A DNA stretch of 64,000 nucleotides, from NCBI GenBank assembly GCA_021202275.1, contig JAJQDI010000009.1, forward strand, positions 186,001-250,000. Direction: 5' to 3'. This DNA is from Bacteroides sp. (lineage in GTDB: Bacteria > Bacteroidota > Bacteroidia > Bacteroidales > Bacteroidaceae). The notes beneath the pieces are model-generated. The model did not search any database, was not told the origin of the DNA, and worked only from the letters and a program-made list of their open reading frames with translations. Position 1 is the stretch's first letter. The number at the start of each line of letters is the position of its first letter. A program made the position numbers and the translations under genes. Positions 29,801 to 37,365 of the stretch are shown here, one piece after another.

Positions 29801-30440
29801 TACTGCCACTGTCGCTGCGAGACATATCCGCGATCTCTTTTCCCATCTCAAAGACATGGTTCTGGTTGTACTCACACTGTCCCAGGTAGATCTGATTGTC
29901 TACCACCCACCACTCGCACTCCCAGGTCTGGGCGATAAGCGTCAGCGCGTCCCAGATCTTCGTATTGTCATACGAAACGAGCCGGGCCGACTTCTCTACC
30001 GTTGAGCCCACATTGGCCTCGTAGTTTGCTCCGTTGTACTGGTATCCCAGGGCTTTCAGGTTGTCTGCCACACGTTCCAGATGCACCATAGGCTCGGCCG
30101 TCAGCCGCCATGCCTTCTCCTTCTGTCTGGTACGGTCAAAAAAGAGCACCTTATCTTTCCATTTCACATAAGGAGCATGCATCTGAAGCTCATAATCATA
30201 CCCGCCGGTAGTCTGGTTCCAGACAGACTGCACCGGATCAATGATCTCAAAACGCCCTCCATACTCCCTGAACGTATAATCCCCTCGCTGGAAAGGGACA
30301 GGTTTTTCTACACTGAACTTCAATAAAAGATGATCCTCCTTCATTAACGTTTTCCGATACACACTACCTTCGTTGATCTGTGTGGAGAATCTGGGTTCCC
30401 CATACATATCTACAATTTCCACAGTTCTGTAATCTTCCAT
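23835..30440 (-). CDS. Giant phage-tail-like protein with CotH-kinase-like domain
   Basis: A protein of about 2,201 residues; the ATG at 30440 is preferred over a GTG two codons upstream. Residues 1-560 look like a phage tail/baseplate endopeptidase-type protein (FRPYGG-like FREYGGRFEIIDPVQ; GDKVTLVHPVFLEEG). Residues about 670-960 are Ig-like strands (YTVNGKRVAAGTIPQGENSF). About 990-1160 is a LamG-like jelly roll. About 1210-1650 resembles CotH spore-coat kinases: VQIDVQGTSSQYYPRKNYK, VDQRAKNMFF near 1478 and a metal-site-like YDNDTVCGIN near 1500. Then leucine-rich repeats, an EF-hand (DTNRNGEIDEEEA, about 1967-1980) and BspA-type LRR follow. No signal peptide is seen. Domain calls are by eye; the CotH call is moderate. 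Confidence 0.75.
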   Translation of the reverse strand: MEDYRTVEIVDMYGEPRFSTQINEGSVYRKTLMKEDHLLLKFSVEKPVPFQRGDYTFREYGGRFEIIDPVQSVWNQTTGGYDYELQMHAPYVKWKDKVLFFDRTRQKEKAWRLTAEPMVHLERVADNLKALGYQYNGANYEANVGSTVEKSARLVSYDNTKIWDALTLIAQTWECEWWVVDNQIYLGQCEYNQNHVFEMGKEIADMSRSDSGSNYATRIYAFGSARNLPLNYRPQNEALVVEGVVEKRLMLPAGIDHIDAWEDMTEEEAVEDVVIFDDVYPHRTDTLGEVTTVDYTEEIETETGTVTRPWKAYRFRNSDPAFFFSKAYVLDNQELRIVFQSGALNGMDFGVAFNPAAEAEKDASGNWRPEAQVYEIVRSEDYGIPLPSESLAPGEGDEYVLYGYDATLVSAMVEDAENKLLEKAKEYIEKSRRDPSVYTCKMNPIRLMEYEDDRDEGIPIADLDIGDKVTLVHPVFLEEGRESRIYGFEKSLDNIYEVTYTVGDTTQYSRLGDLESKVDELVYKGQIYGGTGSGVYVIGKTDTTLPTDRNVFSATRTQLDFLSRKRDDFAMGHITFEEGITVRSSSTSFMNRKVVSDAIVEREEDTSIVSRNILEEAEAASLIMSDAIREVTSSGGMDGATLGELDNVDGTFDTLANGKYAFEMRNGVLYPVSANSLGASSVVRLTFVSDGVTTVSYGNSVQIVYHFSSTVDDEETGAGTVVYTVNGKRVAAGTIPQGENSFEVGSYLILGTNTLVVEVTDSYGTTRKLTYAIDAISVSISSTFDESQVFTGSISYKYTPVGALEKTVHFVVDGEEIAAAVTSVTNRQQTYTIPAQSHGSHSLEVYISAEVSGATIESNHLFYEIICLEAGNMTPVIASSFRETEVMQYNTLLIPYLVYHPASYVADVTLAVDGEMVSTLQVERTLQQWSYRVSQSGQVTLSIACGEAVKSFPLQIKESEISAGAETEDLELYLTSMGRSNSETNRQEWKYKDIAAQLVGFNFSTNGWIPDEQGNVMLRVSGDARVEIPYLLFSRDLRINGKTIEFEFITSNVTDYDAVLASCWDNGKGIEITPQRALFASTQTSVEVQFKEEERVRISFVIEESAENRLIYTYINGIISGVVQYPVNDSFAQVNPVGITIGSEHCTVDLYNIRVYNNNLNQYQILNNYIADMDDMEKKMRLFDRNQIFDAYGDIVYNLVAQQLPCLTFIGDLPNYKGDKKTISVTYENQEDPSKSFTAENVQIDVQGTSSQYYPRKNYKTKLRSGVTLTESGSQQAKYQLRKESIAVDTFCQKADFAESSGTHNTGMAKLINDLLKKLGYLTPPQKKDERVRTTVDGFPIAIFHKASEEAPLEFVGKYNFNNDKSTSETFGFDDTAECWEFCNNTSGRVLFTESDYSRLDAEGVPEWLNDFEARHPDDDDLNAEYEAGKIPVRFKRLTDWIVSVNGDPARFKRECAEYFDVDFLLAYYVITELFAMVDQRAKNMFFATWDGTLWYPIFYDNDTVCGINNEGDIAFSYNVEYHDRIGTQDVFNGESSELWKNMEEAYADELEALYRKLRVEDLVSYEKVIDVLNTEQSDRWCEAIYNADGKYKYIDPLIHGFYDYGTNEFIYTGAYLYALQGSRAEHRKWWLYNRFRYMDSKYNTGNYVSDYATMRLYTPTDWTGVAPDPDFALIPYADQYLKVRYGSYGTSSVRAERGKVTVIQAPVGQTLNDTETIIYGASRLKSLGDLSGKYANTIDVSKAVRLEELIVGSDLPGYRNTNLKTLEVGNNKMLRRLNVMNCPELTQPLDVSGCENIEEVYARGSAITGVVLANGGSLRVLQLPDTIRSLTMRNQTSLTQEGFSIEGVAQLSSLVLEHTPIDTFALLARCLEYDKPTLERVRLIHVEGSAGSADLLARLAQMGGIGENGNDIPTAVVTGVCNVPVVYRVDYDVLTETFPELKINYQYMCIKFADPVVKEFFLGKWDTNRNGEIDEEEAKAYENIGLGFKDNPDVVSFDEFRHFENVYYYYEDIFRNASSLKSVCLPENLKKDEERDRPYAYIGYTMFLECVSLEHVDIPDTYDLIKGSAFKSCINLKELRFPVTLKEIYGNAFEYAGLESAYLPDALETIEGYAFAHMPSLRFFRMGPHVRSLGIGILRNCDSLETILLEAVEPPAHGYGALADNPATIYVPDEAYDIYCNHESYKQYASRMKPMSTYKE

Positions 30441-30495
30441 ATACACTTAAAATGAATAGTTTATATTTGTAAATCATAGTCTCGAACAAATCGTT

Positions 30496-30503
30496 CAAAA
30501 GTA
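30496..30503 (-). promoter_or_regulatory. -7 box of the tail-like operon
   Basis: Minus-strand TACTTTTG matches TAnnTTTG, 55 bases before the ATG at 30440, flanked by GAAC...GTTC arms. It suggests that the two tail-like genes are transcribed on their own by the host polymerase. Confidence 0.45.
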
Positions 30504-30657
30504 AGCAGTTTACAGAAGTTCAGGACTGTTCGAAAGGTGGATCCGGATGACAACCGGCGCATTGTCATCCGGACCGGATCGCCGGTCTATCTCAAAAAGA
30601 TCCCGCGACACTCACAAACATCTCCTGCATTCTCTTTCATATATAGCCGGAAATCCT

Positions 30658-30665
30658 TATATTTG
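30658..30665 (+). promoter_or_regulatory. -7 box of the GH2 gene
   Basis: TATATTTG matches TAnnTTTG, 104 bases before the ATG at 30770. Confidence 0.45.
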
Positions 30666-30769
30666 CCTATCCATCTGCTTCTACGGAAAAATACTTCTGC
30701 GAAAAAAGTACACTACCCAAAGAAGCAGAGGATCGAAAACCTACGACAAACCTTTAAAACCAAAACCTT

Positions 30770-32883
30770 ATGTGTAGACCAACCTTTACCTGCCTGTTTG
30801 CTTTGTTCTTCATTTTTATGCTTCCTTGCCACGCGCGGCAAACCATCCCTTTCAACGATGGATGGCAATTCAAAAAAAAGGACCTTTTACCGCCGCGACC
30901 TACCCGAATGTCCGGAAATGGAATACCCCCTGGGAAGAGATCTGCCTGCCCCATACATGGAACGCGCAGGACATGCAGAAACAGGTCAACTCTTTCTACG
31001 AAGGAGCGGCCTACTATCGCAAAACATTCTACCTGCCCGATACCTGTGACAACAAACGGATCTACCTCCGTTTCGAAGGAGTGGGCAGTTGCGCGGAAGT
31101 ATACGTCAACGGCCAGCTCGTCACCACGCACAAAGGAGCCTATTCTGCTTTTGCCTGTGAGATAGGACCAGCACTGAGGCTGGGAGAAGAAAATGAGATC
31201 GTTGTCTGTGCCGACAATACTGCCCGCCCGGATGTGATCCCTGTCAACCACAGCCTGTTCGGTATATACGGAGGCATCTATCGCCCGGTCTGGCTGATTG
31301 TAACCGACCCTGTACATATCGCCGTCACAGACCATGCCTCACCGGGTATCTATATCACTCAGAAGAATGTCTCCCAGGAACAGGCAGACATTGAAGTGCG
31401 TGTGAAAGTGGACAACGGCAGCAAACAACTTCGCCACATTACCCTGCATCATACAATCTATACACAGGACGGAGCATACGTCATGGAATGCAGACAACCT
31501 GTCACACTCCCGCCCTCCGGCATACAGACCGTCCATAGCCAGTTCACCTTGCAGCATCCCCGGCTCTGGCAAGGGCTGGACGACCCTCATCTGTATAAAG
31601 TAACTACCCGGCTAACAGATGGAGAGCACATCCTGGATGGCATGGACCAGCCGTTGGGGGTGCGTTCTTTCCGGATCGCGGCCGGAGAAGGGTTCTACCT
31701 GAACGGACACAAATACCCGATGTACGGAGTCACCCGACATCAGGATTGGTGGGAAGTCGGCAGTGCCCTCAAACGCGAACATCACGACAGAGACCTGGAG
31801 CTGATCATGGAACTGGGAGCTACTACCATACGCCTGGCACACTATCAGCAATCGGAATATTTCTACTCCCGGTGCGACTCGCTGGGACTGATCGTATGGG
31901 CCGAAATCCCTTTTGTGAACCGGGTGACGGGTGAGGAAAGCGAAAACGCGAAAAACCAGTTGCGCGAACTGATCCGCCAGAACTTCAACCACCCCTCTAT
32001 CTATGTCTGGGGATTGCACAACGAAGTATATCATCCGCATAGCTATACCGCCCAACTCACACAAGAGTTGCACGACCTGGCCCAAACAGAGGATCCCGAC
32101 CGCTTCACGGTGGCCGTCAACGGATACGGTCACATGGATCATCCGGTGAACGGAAAGGCAGATATCCAGGGGATGAACCGCTATTTCGGATGGTACGAGA
32201 AAAAGATACAGGACATCCTCCCCTGGATCGAAGATCTGCAAACGCGCTATCCCGACCAACCGTTCATGCTCACCGAATACGGTGCTGATGCCAATATCCA
32301 CCAACAGACAGAGTACCTGGAAGACGCCCTGAATTGGACTCGTCCCTTCTATCCGGAGACCTTCCAGACCAAAACCCACGAATTTCAGTGGAAAGTGATC
32401 TCCGAACATCCTTATATTATTGCTTCTTACCTGTGGAACACATTCGACTTTGCCGTCCCCATGTGGAACCGCGGAGGCATACCGGCCCGCAACATGAAAG
32501 GACTGGTCACCTTCGACCGCCAGACCAAAAAAGACTCTTTCTACTGGTACAAAGCCAATTGGAGCCGGGAGCCGGTCCTCTACATCACCCAACGCAGAAA
32601 TACAGAGCGGGAAAAACAAAATACCTCCGTCACGGTCTATTCCAATATCGGCACTCCTACCCTTACACTCAACGGAAAAGAGTTGAAATCTCCCCGACAA
32701 GGCTACACAGAGGTACATTATATTTTTGATGATGTGCAACTGGAATATGGAACAAATATCCTGACCACCCGGGTTATTGCCGCAGGCAACGAATATGAAG
32801 ATGGCGTCGAATGGCACTATCACGGAGAAAAACAGAGAAAAGCTGATTTCTACGAGCACAGAGAAGAACACTCGGGATTCTGA
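30770..32883 (+). pseudogene. Glycoside hydrolase family 2 enzyme (one frameshift)
   Basis: A secreted GH2 glycosidase (beta-galactosidase/beta-glucuronidase/mannosidase class). The first frame begins with a signal peptide (CLFALFFIFMLPCHA) and FNDGWQFKKK, typical of the GH2 N-terminus. An A8 run at 30872-30879 shifts the frame; nine A would give FKKKGPFTAATYPNVRKWNTPWEEICLPHTWN, about 704 residues in total. Downstream all three GH2 domains are intact: sugar-binding (RIYLRFEGVGSCAEVYVNGQ), immunoglobulin-like, and TIM barrel with acid/base Glu in VWGLHNEVY and nucleophile Glu in MLTEYGAD. Only the homopolymer error or mutation breaks it. The substrate is unknown. Confidence 0.88.
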
Positions 32884-32988
32884 TAAAGAAGAAAGGATAG
32901 GTTCGGATGAATAGTATATAGAATTGTATAGTTTATATAGAACTACATAGAATCATCCATAAAATATATACAATTGATAACATCCCCC

Positions 32989-33017
32989 TGTAGAGACGCA
33001 CGGCGTGCGTCTCCGCG
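32989..33017 (+). repeat. REP-like hairpin repeat, copy 1
   Basis: TGTAGAGACGCACGGCGTGCGTCTCCGCG type repeat (split: TGTAGAGACGCACGG, CGTGCGTCTCCGCG). The core GAGACGCACGGCGTGCGTCTC is nearly self-complementary. Other copies are at 33250-33278 (inverted), 46477-46505 and 52225-52253. Confidence 0.8.
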
Positions 33018-33249
33018 ATTTACGCTCTCATAAACCTGACTTATGTTCTCATTAGCGGGGCTTACATTTTAGTAGTGTGACTTATCAAGTAGATTGTATT
33101 TCTATAATAATGTTATATTTCCATACCATATCCAAACCTGTAATACGTTTGCTACGTTTCTATACATATATATCCGATCAGATAATTGCCCCAAAAAACA
33201 TATCTACAATATATATCCCACTAGATCCCTGTCTATGTTGGACGTATAC

Positions 33250-33278
33250 CGCGGAGACGCACGCCGTGCGTCTCTACA
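33250..33278 (-). repeat. REP-like hairpin repeat, copy 2 (inverted)
   Basis: The same element in reverse orientation (CGCGGAGACGCACGCC, GTGCGTCTCTACA). With copy 1 it brackets about 230 bp of AT-rich DNA with no supported gene. Confidence 0.8.
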
Positions 33279-33591
33279 AGTAGATGAAACCCAGGACACA
33301 AGACTTTCCCATTTACAACCGGAGATCAACAAACAAACGCAACCACTGCCATCCGCTGGCACGCCTGGAACAGGCGTTGGGTCACCTTTGCTCCCGAAAC
33401 GTAAACGGAGTGCGGATGTACAGAGACAACAGAGCAAAAACTGTCTGAGCGAAGCAAGTTCTTTTGCTCGTCTACGGACATCAAACGAAGGAACAAAGAG
33501 ACGCAAATCATACGTTATGCAATGTATTTTCAATCGTAAATCGTAAATCCGTAAATCCCTTTGGCGGCCCAAAGAAATGAACCACACAAAG
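33279..33591. repeat. Repetitive intergenic DNA
   Basis: No real gene is supported. The stretch holds a G/C-rich block (GGCACGCCTGGAACAGGCGTTGG, an inverted repeat, split here at its centre) and a tail of AATCGTAAATCGTAAATC at 33530-33556. All six frames give low-complexity readings of the sort produced by dispersed intergenic repeats in this order. Confidence 0.45.
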
Positions 33592-34668
33592 TTAATCAAA
33601 CAAAGTCACCCACCCTTCCGAACGATATGCCTCAAAGCACAGCGCTATCTGTCGGGCACTATTTTTCTCCTCGGCCAGCAACGGCAATTCGTCCAAAGCA
33701 AAAAAGCGACTCTCTACAGTTTCCGTATTCGGGCAAAACGCTCCTCCGGTCACCTCACACAGGACAAAAACCTTGCATACCCCATAGGCATACACAGGTA
33801 CATTGTGCCGGTTACGGTCCTGCACGGCGATCAGCCGGACAGGGATCACATCCAACCCCGCCTCCTCTTTCACCTCTTTCACGGTATTGTCCCCTATAGA
33901 CTGATTCACGTCTACCCAGCCTCCGGGAAGAGACCAGGTTCCGTTTTTCTCTTTCACCAGTAAGATCTTCCCTTCTTCAAAGATAGCAGCCCGGGTATCT
34001 AATTTAGGGGTCTGAAAGCCTGTCTCGTTGCAAAAAAGAGTCTCTACGTGTTTCACCGAAAATCCGGTCTGCACACTCATCATCTCGGCAGCGATTTCCC
34101 GCAAACGCGCGAAACGCTCCCGGTTAAAATCATCCTGCGAATAGGTCAGCCCGGCCTGAGAGATGAACTGTAGTTCCATCGCCCACTTAGCTAAGGGATA
34201 AGCATGCAAAGGTTCCGCGGCCGCTTCCAGTGTATGCAGCACATCCGCCGGAGAACGGAAATACCACGCTGCCTGGATGTGATTCACCGAAGGATCTACC
34301 CACAAAGCCAGACCAAAATCCACCCCCGCCGCCTGAGCACACTGCATATCACAGATCGTATCTCCTACGAGCAAACACTCCCCGGCAGTAGCTCCGGCCA
34401 GACGAATGTACTCCTGCAAAGGATCCGGAGAAGGCAGAGACGAGGCCAGGTCTCCCACACGAATCACATGATCGGCATACGCTGCTACCCCCACAGGCAA
34501 AAACTCATCTGTATACTCCTGTGCCGGCCCGGAGGTCACCAGACCCAGCTTTATCCCTTTCCTACGGAGAGAAGAGAGAAGTGTGGAAATCCCTTCAGCA
34601 TGCAATGCCGCATACCTTGGATCGGACAGCGTACCATCCACGTCAAAGATCAAATGTTTGTACTTCAT
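33592..34668 (-). CDS. HAD phosphatase-NUDIX hydrolase fusion
   Basis: A 358-residue two-domain protein. Residues 1-150 form a HAD phosphatase: motif I FDVDGTLSD, motif II LGLVTSG, and motif IV GDTICDMQCAQAAG. Residues about 155-358 form a NUDIX protein of the group with an N-terminal helical domain (CNETGFQTPKLDTRAAIFEEGKILLVKE). The NUDIX box reads GWVDVNQSIGDNTVKEVKEEAGL: relative to GX5EX7REUXEEXGU, Gln replaces the first Glu and Lys replaces Arg, while the metal-binding EE pair stays. It probably acts on nucleotide-sugar or ADP-ribose-like diphosphates, with the HAD part removing the released phosphate, but this is inference. Confidence 0.88.
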   Translation of the reverse strand: MKYKHLIFDVDGTLSDPRYAALHAEGISTLLSSLRRKGIKLGLVTSGPAQEYTDEFLPVGVAAYADHVIRVGDLASSLPSPDPLQEYIRLAGATAGECLLVGDTICDMQCAQAAGVDFGLALWVDPSVNHIQAAWYFRSPADVLHTLEAAAEPLHAYPLAKWAMELQFISQAGLTYSQDDFNRERFARLREIAAEMMSVQTGFSVKHVETLFCNETGFQTPKLDTRAAIFEEGKILLVKEKNGTWSLPGGWVDVNQSIGDNTVKEVKEEAGLDVIPVRLIAVQDRNRHNVPVYAYGVCKVFVLCEVTGGAFCPNTETVESRFFALDELPLLAEEKNSARQIALCFEAYRSEGWVTLFD

Positions 34669-34883
34669 AATGGGATATTTTACGAAGTAAATTTACGGAG
34701 TTTTCCCCGGCAAAGAAAAGATACAGAGCAGAAAAATAAAAAAGAGAAGAAACAGCCTTTTTATCAGACCATTTCCTCCCTGCAACAGTTACCTATCAAC
34801 AAAGAAACAGGCTCCTGCTGTTCCGTGCAAAAGTCCACACAGTCAGCGGACACCAAACGTTCTTCCGGAATTCTTAGAACCTG

Positions 34884-34911
34884 TTTAAATTTCACACGGA
34901 AAATTTAAACA
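34884..34911 (-). terminator. AT-rich hairpin after the hydroxyisourate hydrolase gene
   Basis: GTTTAAATTT (34884-34893) and AAATTTAAAC (34902-34911) are perfect 10-bp arms, just beyond the minus-strand stop at 34917. It could end transcription of that gene. Confidence 0.5.
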
Positions 34912-34916
34912 AGCAT

Positions 34917-35339
34917 TTAATTTCCCCGGTAAGTAGAGTATCCGTTGGCCGACATCGTAATAGGAATGTGATAATGCCCCTTACCCCGGATCTCAAACAC
35001 CACTTCCACATAGGGATAAATGGAGGTGAGCCCCTGACCGGTAAAATAGGCATATGTCTCAAAACGGAGTTTATATATTCCTTCATTATCCCGACCCGCG
35101 GGAAGCAGATCGCCAACCCTTCCGTTGTCACCCGTAACCGATTGGGTATGCATCACCCATTCTGCCCCGGAGGTATCCCAGCGATATAAGGTTACAGGAA
35201 CCTGAGCCGCAGGCTCTCCCTTACTCAGATCCAGCATGTGGGTACTCAACTGGAAATCGTCTGTCTGCTGAGAAAACAAAGCGGTACTGCTCAACAAAAA
35301 GAACCATACAAAACAACTTATCTTATGTATCATTTCCAT
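34917..35339 (-). CDS. Exported 5-hydroxyisourate hydrolase (transthyretin-like)
   Basis: A protein of about 140 residues of the transthyretin-related family, hydrolysing 5-hydroxyisourate to OHCU in uric acid breakdown. Hallmarks are STHMLDLSKGEPAAQVPVTLYRW near the start of the mature part and the C-terminal HYHIPITMSANGYSTYRGN (the family ends YRGS; here Asn replaces Ser). The start is placed at 35339 or two codons later at 35333; both expose a signal peptide (ISCFVWFFLLSSTALFSQQ), so the enzyme should be periplasmic. No uricase or OHCU decarboxylase gene lies in the window. The family call is firm; the pathway context is missing. Confidence 0.9.
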   Translation of the reverse strand: MEMIHKISCFVWFFLLSSTALFSQQTDDFQLSTHMLDLSKGEPAAQVPVTLYRWDTSGAEWVMHTQSVTGDNGRVGDLLPAGRDNEGIYKLRFETYAYFTGQGLTSIYPYVEVVFEIRGKGHYHIPITMSANGYSTYRGN

Positions 35340-35489
35340 ATAGATTATATGATACATACAACACTCTGCCAGGAAGAAATGTTTCCGGCCGGACATGACA
35401 ACCGGTCTGTTTTTGTCCTGTTTCCCTTATACATGAACCACAGGCACTCTCTCCCGGAACAGTCAGGTAAGAGCTCTATCCCACTCTTC

Positions 35490-36398
35490 TTACTCTATCT
35501 CCGCACGTTCCAGCAATTCCCCCTGCAAACTGATCCGTATCCCTGTCAATGGCACCTTCCTGGAGGCGCGGGAAAGGGCTTCCCGACAGAGACGTAACAA
35601 TCCCTTGCAACAAGGCACTTCCATAACCAGAACCGTAAGTGAACGTATCCCACCCCAATCTATCATGTGGGTGAGTTTTTCCACATACGCTTCCTGTCCT
35701 TCATCTAATTTCGGACAGGCAATAGCCAGCCTGCGCCCCGACAGGTAGGCAGAATGAAAATCTCCGGCAGCAAAAGCTGTGCAATCCGCGGCTACCAGTA
35801 CATCCGCCCCTTCCCAATAAGGTGCTGTGGAAGATAGCAGATGCAACTGCACCGGCCATTGTCGCAACTCACCTGATTTTCCGCTCTTTTCTCCGCCTAT
35901 GTCTGAAGCACGACGGGACAAAGGAGATATTTTCGGCTGACTTCCCGGACATCCCTTCGGGGCACCACCAGGAGCAGGAGATACACTCCCTGTCAGCCCT
36001 TTCTTCTGAACCGGAGAGAAGTGGTTCGCTTGCTCTACAGGTCTATAGTCGGGAACACGCATTCCTCTTTCCGACAAAAAAGCTTCTGCCTGTTGCAGCA
36101 ACAGTGTCTGTCCATGTTCGGCAAGATGAAGCAGATGAGCCTTCATCACACTTTCTCCCTGCGGCATCAAACGTTCCATGACAGCCCGTTCATCATAGGT
36201 TTCCGCTTCTCTGCTTTCCAGGGCAATGGCTCCCACCGGACAATCTCCCAGGCAGGCCCCCAACCCATCACAGTACAGTTCACTCACTAAACGGGCCTTG
36301 CCATCGATCAGTTTCAACGCTCCTTCATGGCACCCTTCGATACAGATCCCACATCCATCACACAGGTTTTCATCTATCTTTATAATGGTTCGCTTCAT
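35490..36398 (-). CDS. 4Fe-4S ferredoxin-type protein
   Basis: A protein of about 302 residues. The start ATG at 36398 gives MKRTIIKIDENLCDGCGICIEGCHEGAL, which fits the first ferredoxin motif (CxxCxxCxxxC). The second motif reads CDGLGACLGDCP, with Leu where the second Cys should be, as commonly seen in this family. A long middle linker follows. The C-terminal domain (VLVAADCTAFAAGDFHSAYL, IACPKLDEGQEAYVEKL, VLVMEVPCCKGLL) has three further Cys and may bind another cofactor. The role is probably intracellular electron transfer; the partner is unknown. The gene stands alone with more than 400 bp upstream of its start. Confidence 0.85.
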   Translation of the reverse strand: MKRTIIKIDENLCDGCGICIEGCHEGALKLIDGKARLVSELYCDGLGACLGDCPVGAIALESREAETYDERAVMERLMPQGESVMKAHLLHLAEHGQTLLLQQAEAFLSERGMRVPDYRPVEQANHFSPVQKKGLTGSVSPAPGGAPKGCPGSQPKISPLSRRASDIGGEKSGKSGELRQWPVQLHLLSSTAPYWEGADVLVAADCTAFAAGDFHSAYLSGRRLAIACPKLDEGQEAYVEKLTHMIDWGGIRSLTVLVMEVPCCKGLLRLCREALSRASRKVPLTGIRISLQGELLERAEIE

Positions 36399-36843
36399 AT
36401 ATTCTTTCTTTATTCGTTCTCTATTCAGTCTTTTCCCGGAATGAGATTCCTGTATGAGACATCTGTTGGAACAAAGTTCCGGTTTTTCTTCGGGAAAAAG
36501 TGTAATCATGATTACTCCCTTCTGCCAATACATACAAAAATAGCTTTAAAAGTTGTTTCCCTTTGTAACAAACCTCACCTCTATAACAACTCTCACACAA
36601 AAGAATTATATCGCAGACAGAGCACATTTATCGGAAAAGGATTACTTTTGTAAGGTCTCACCGTTTGACTAAGAACCTGTGCGGGGGACTCATTGGTTTT
36701 ACTATTTCTTTGTCTAAGGATAGTATACAACGCATATACATATACACCTGTTTCAGGTTTGCTGCAGCGATCCTCTCTTTTTAACCTCCGGGAAAATTGA
36801 CTGAGACAAGGATCACAACTTACAAAAACGCCATAAAATCCTG

Positions 36844-37353
36844 ATGGATATGAGATATCACAACGACACCATACGCAGACAGAATCGATTGCTGGACGAG
36901 CCTTCCGCGATCCACCTTCTCCGGGAAGGCGAATATGGCTTTCTGGCCATGCAGGCCGAACAAGGCGGAGGATATGGACTCCCACTCAGTTATGTCTGGA
37001 ACGGAGAAGATTCGATCTACCTGCATTGCGCTCCGGAAGGTCGTAAACTTCGATGCTTAGGCCTGTGCGACCGGATCACATTCTGTATTGTAGGACGTAC
37101 GCAGCTTCTACCTCATCAATTCTCTACGGAATACGAAAGCATCCTGCTGACAGGTACGGCCCGTACCGACCTGGATACGGAAGAGAAAATGAAAGCACTG
37201 GAACTGATCGTAGACAAATACGCTCCCCGGCACAAAGAAAAAGGAATGAAATATGCCTCTTCTTCTGTTTCCGGACTGACGATCATCCGACTCGATATAA
37301 GTGAATGGTCGGGCAAATGCAGACCTGTATCCAAACCGGCAGATAATAACTAA
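36844..37353 (+). CDS. Nim-like pyridoxamine 5'-phosphate oxidase family flavoprotein
   Basis: A 169-residue split-barrel flavoprotein of the PNPOx-like superfamily. Its layout matches the NimA-type nitroimidazole reductase group: GEYGFLAMQ, YGLPLSYVWNGEDSIYLHCAPEGRKLRCL, RITFCIVGRTQLLPHQFSTEYESILLTGTA, and the C-terminal EWSGKCRP. NimA proteins reduce 5-nitroimidazoles to harmless amines, but many homologues have no tested activity, so resistance is not implied. An alternative start is the ATG at 36850. The beta-lactamase gene follows after only 12 bp, suggesting cotranscription. Confidence 0.85.
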   Translation: MDMRYHNDTIRRQNRLLDEPSAIHLLREGEYGFLAMQAEQGGGYGLPLSYVWNGEDSIYLHCAPEGRKLRCLGLCDRITFCIVGRTQLLPHQFSTEYESILLTGTARTDLDTEEKMKALELIVDKYAPRHKEKGMKYASSSVSGLTIIRLDISEWSGKCRPVSKPADNN

Positions 37354-37365
37354 AAAAACATAGAT

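Noticed and set aside
21811..30440. Complete prophage
   Set aside because: Only two tail-type genes are seen; no packaging, capsid, lysis or integration genes and no att-like repeats are present.
33204..33599. 131-codon minus-strand frame through the repeat region
   Set aside because: It runs through REP and AATCGTAAATC repeats and has the low-complexity look of translated repeats.
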